A DNA stretch of 6,376 nt from positions 1 to 6,376 of the forward strand of contig CANEVO010000078.1 in assembly GCA_947442255.1 (NCBI GenBank). The letters run 5' to 3'. Each line of letters begins with the position of its first letter. Position 1 is the stretch's first letter. The stretch is from Opitutia bacterium (GTDB taxonomy: Bacteria > Verrucomicrobiota > Verrucomicrobiae > Opitutales > Opitutaceae). Shown here in pieces: positions 5,808 to 6,376 of the stretch. The notes below the pieces were generated by a model. The model saw only the letters and a program-made list of their open reading frames with translations. It was not told the origin of the DNA and made no database searches. A program made the position numbers and the translations under genes.

Positions 5808-6376
5808 ATGCCCGCCGTCCTCATTGTCGACGATCTCGTCTCGATTCACGAGATGCTTGAGGCCGTGATCCAGCCCACGGGATTTGCCACGTCCTTTGCC
5901 ACCGACGGGGAGAAGGCGCTCGTGCGGTACAAGGCGGACAAGTACGACCTCGTGCTGGCCGACATCGACATGAAGCTGATGGACGGCATCACCCTGCTCA
6001 AGCAGCTGAAGCTCTATGACCGAACGCGGTGGTCATCATCATGACGGCCTACGCCTCCACTGAGAGTGCGGTGCAGGCACTGAAGTACGGGGCGTTCGAT
6101 TACCTGCAGAAGCCTTTTCGGGTGGATGAATTGATCGCGACGATGCGAGGGGGCCTGGAGTTTCGAGAATTGCAGGCGGAGCGGGCCCTCACGGGGCTGG
6201 CGCCAGGCGGCAAGACGACGGACATCGAAGGCCGGCTCATCGGCAAGAGTGCGCGGCTGACGAAGCTGATTTCCCAGGTCAAGAAGCTCGCCACCGTCCG
6301 CACCCCGGTCCTGCTGCTAGGCGAGAACGGCACCGGCAAGACAGCCGTGGCGGAAATCCTGCACGCGGCCAGCGGG
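5808..6376 (+). pseudogene. NtrC/PilR-like sigma-54 response regulator, frameshifted and cut by window end
   Basis: The first 73 codons form a receiver: VLIVDD with the acidic pair at residues 8-9, the phosphoacceptor Asp52 in LADIDMKLMDG, and KQLKLYDRT. In this frame translation then runs into a stop at 6042-6044. From 6029 the +2 frame continues the same domain without loss: VVIIMTAYAS (the switch Thr), ALKYGAFDYLQKPF (conserved Lys), a linker helix, LIGKSARLTKL and a Walker A motif GENGTGKT at the right edge. One missing G at 6026-6029 (ACG CGG for ACG GCG GTG) explains the break. Intact members are phosphorylated by a histidine kinase and activate sigma-54 promoters with an AAA+ domain; the AAA+ body and any DNA-binding domain would lie outside the window. 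Adjacency to pilC suggests a pilus regulator such as PilR. Whether the lesion is real or a sequencing error is open. Confidence 0.85.

Noticed and set aside
1..6376. CRISPR array, toxin-antitoxin pair, prophage or defence module
   Set aside because: No spaced direct repeats, no paired small toxin/antitoxin genes, and no integrase, nuclease or structural phage genes were seen on either strand.

Overview
The window (about 6.4 kb, high G+C with strongly G/C-ending codons) looks like chromosomal DNA of a verrucomicrobial bacterium, most likely from the Opitutales/Opitutaceae. That placement is inferred from protein style: the form of the short omega subunit, a PilC-like pilus protein next to an NtrC-like regulator, and a DUF3892 protein. 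It was not obtained by a search. No plasmid, phage or CRISPR module is visible.

Left part (1-2450). A broken CheY/Rcp1-like response regulator (about 130-510, +) runs into the antisense remnant of a DDE transposase C-terminus (about 509-604, -). Two minus-strand genes follow: an 81-residue protein of unknown function (640-885) and a complete SRAP/YedK-type DNA-protein crosslink protein (1010-1714). Next come a small, probably frameshifted ORF (1941-2202, +) and a 63-residue protein with an N-terminal hydrophobic signal-like segment (2230-2421, -).

Middle part (2793-5133). This holds intact housekeeping genes: a DUF3892 protein (+), a perfect 13-bp inverted repeat acting as a plausible shared terminator, a beta-carbonic anhydrase (-), rpoZ (+, GTG start with a good Shine-Dalgarno), and a Dpm1-like family 2 glycosyltransferase (-). 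The last two genes converge, and their stop codons share the palindrome CTAG.

Right part (5314-6376). A complete tRNA-Gly(UCC) with encoded CCA is followed within 75-150 nt by only the C-terminal fifth to quarter of a PilC/GspF inner-membrane pilus protein. An NtrC/PilR-type response regulator then runs off the window edge and is interrupted by a one-base deletion. PilC and the regulator suggest the edge of a type IV pilus locus, with its 5' part lost or rearranged at the tRNA.

The recurring theme is damage. Two receiver-domain genes carry single-base frameshifts that one added base would repair. A third small ORF looks shifted, and pilC is truncated with in-frame stops. This may be real decay or indel errors in the assembly. 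I see no convincing new multi-gene system. The most useful leads are the transposase remnant hidden antisense to the first regulator, the tRNA/pilC junction, the lesions, and the compact convergent architecture.
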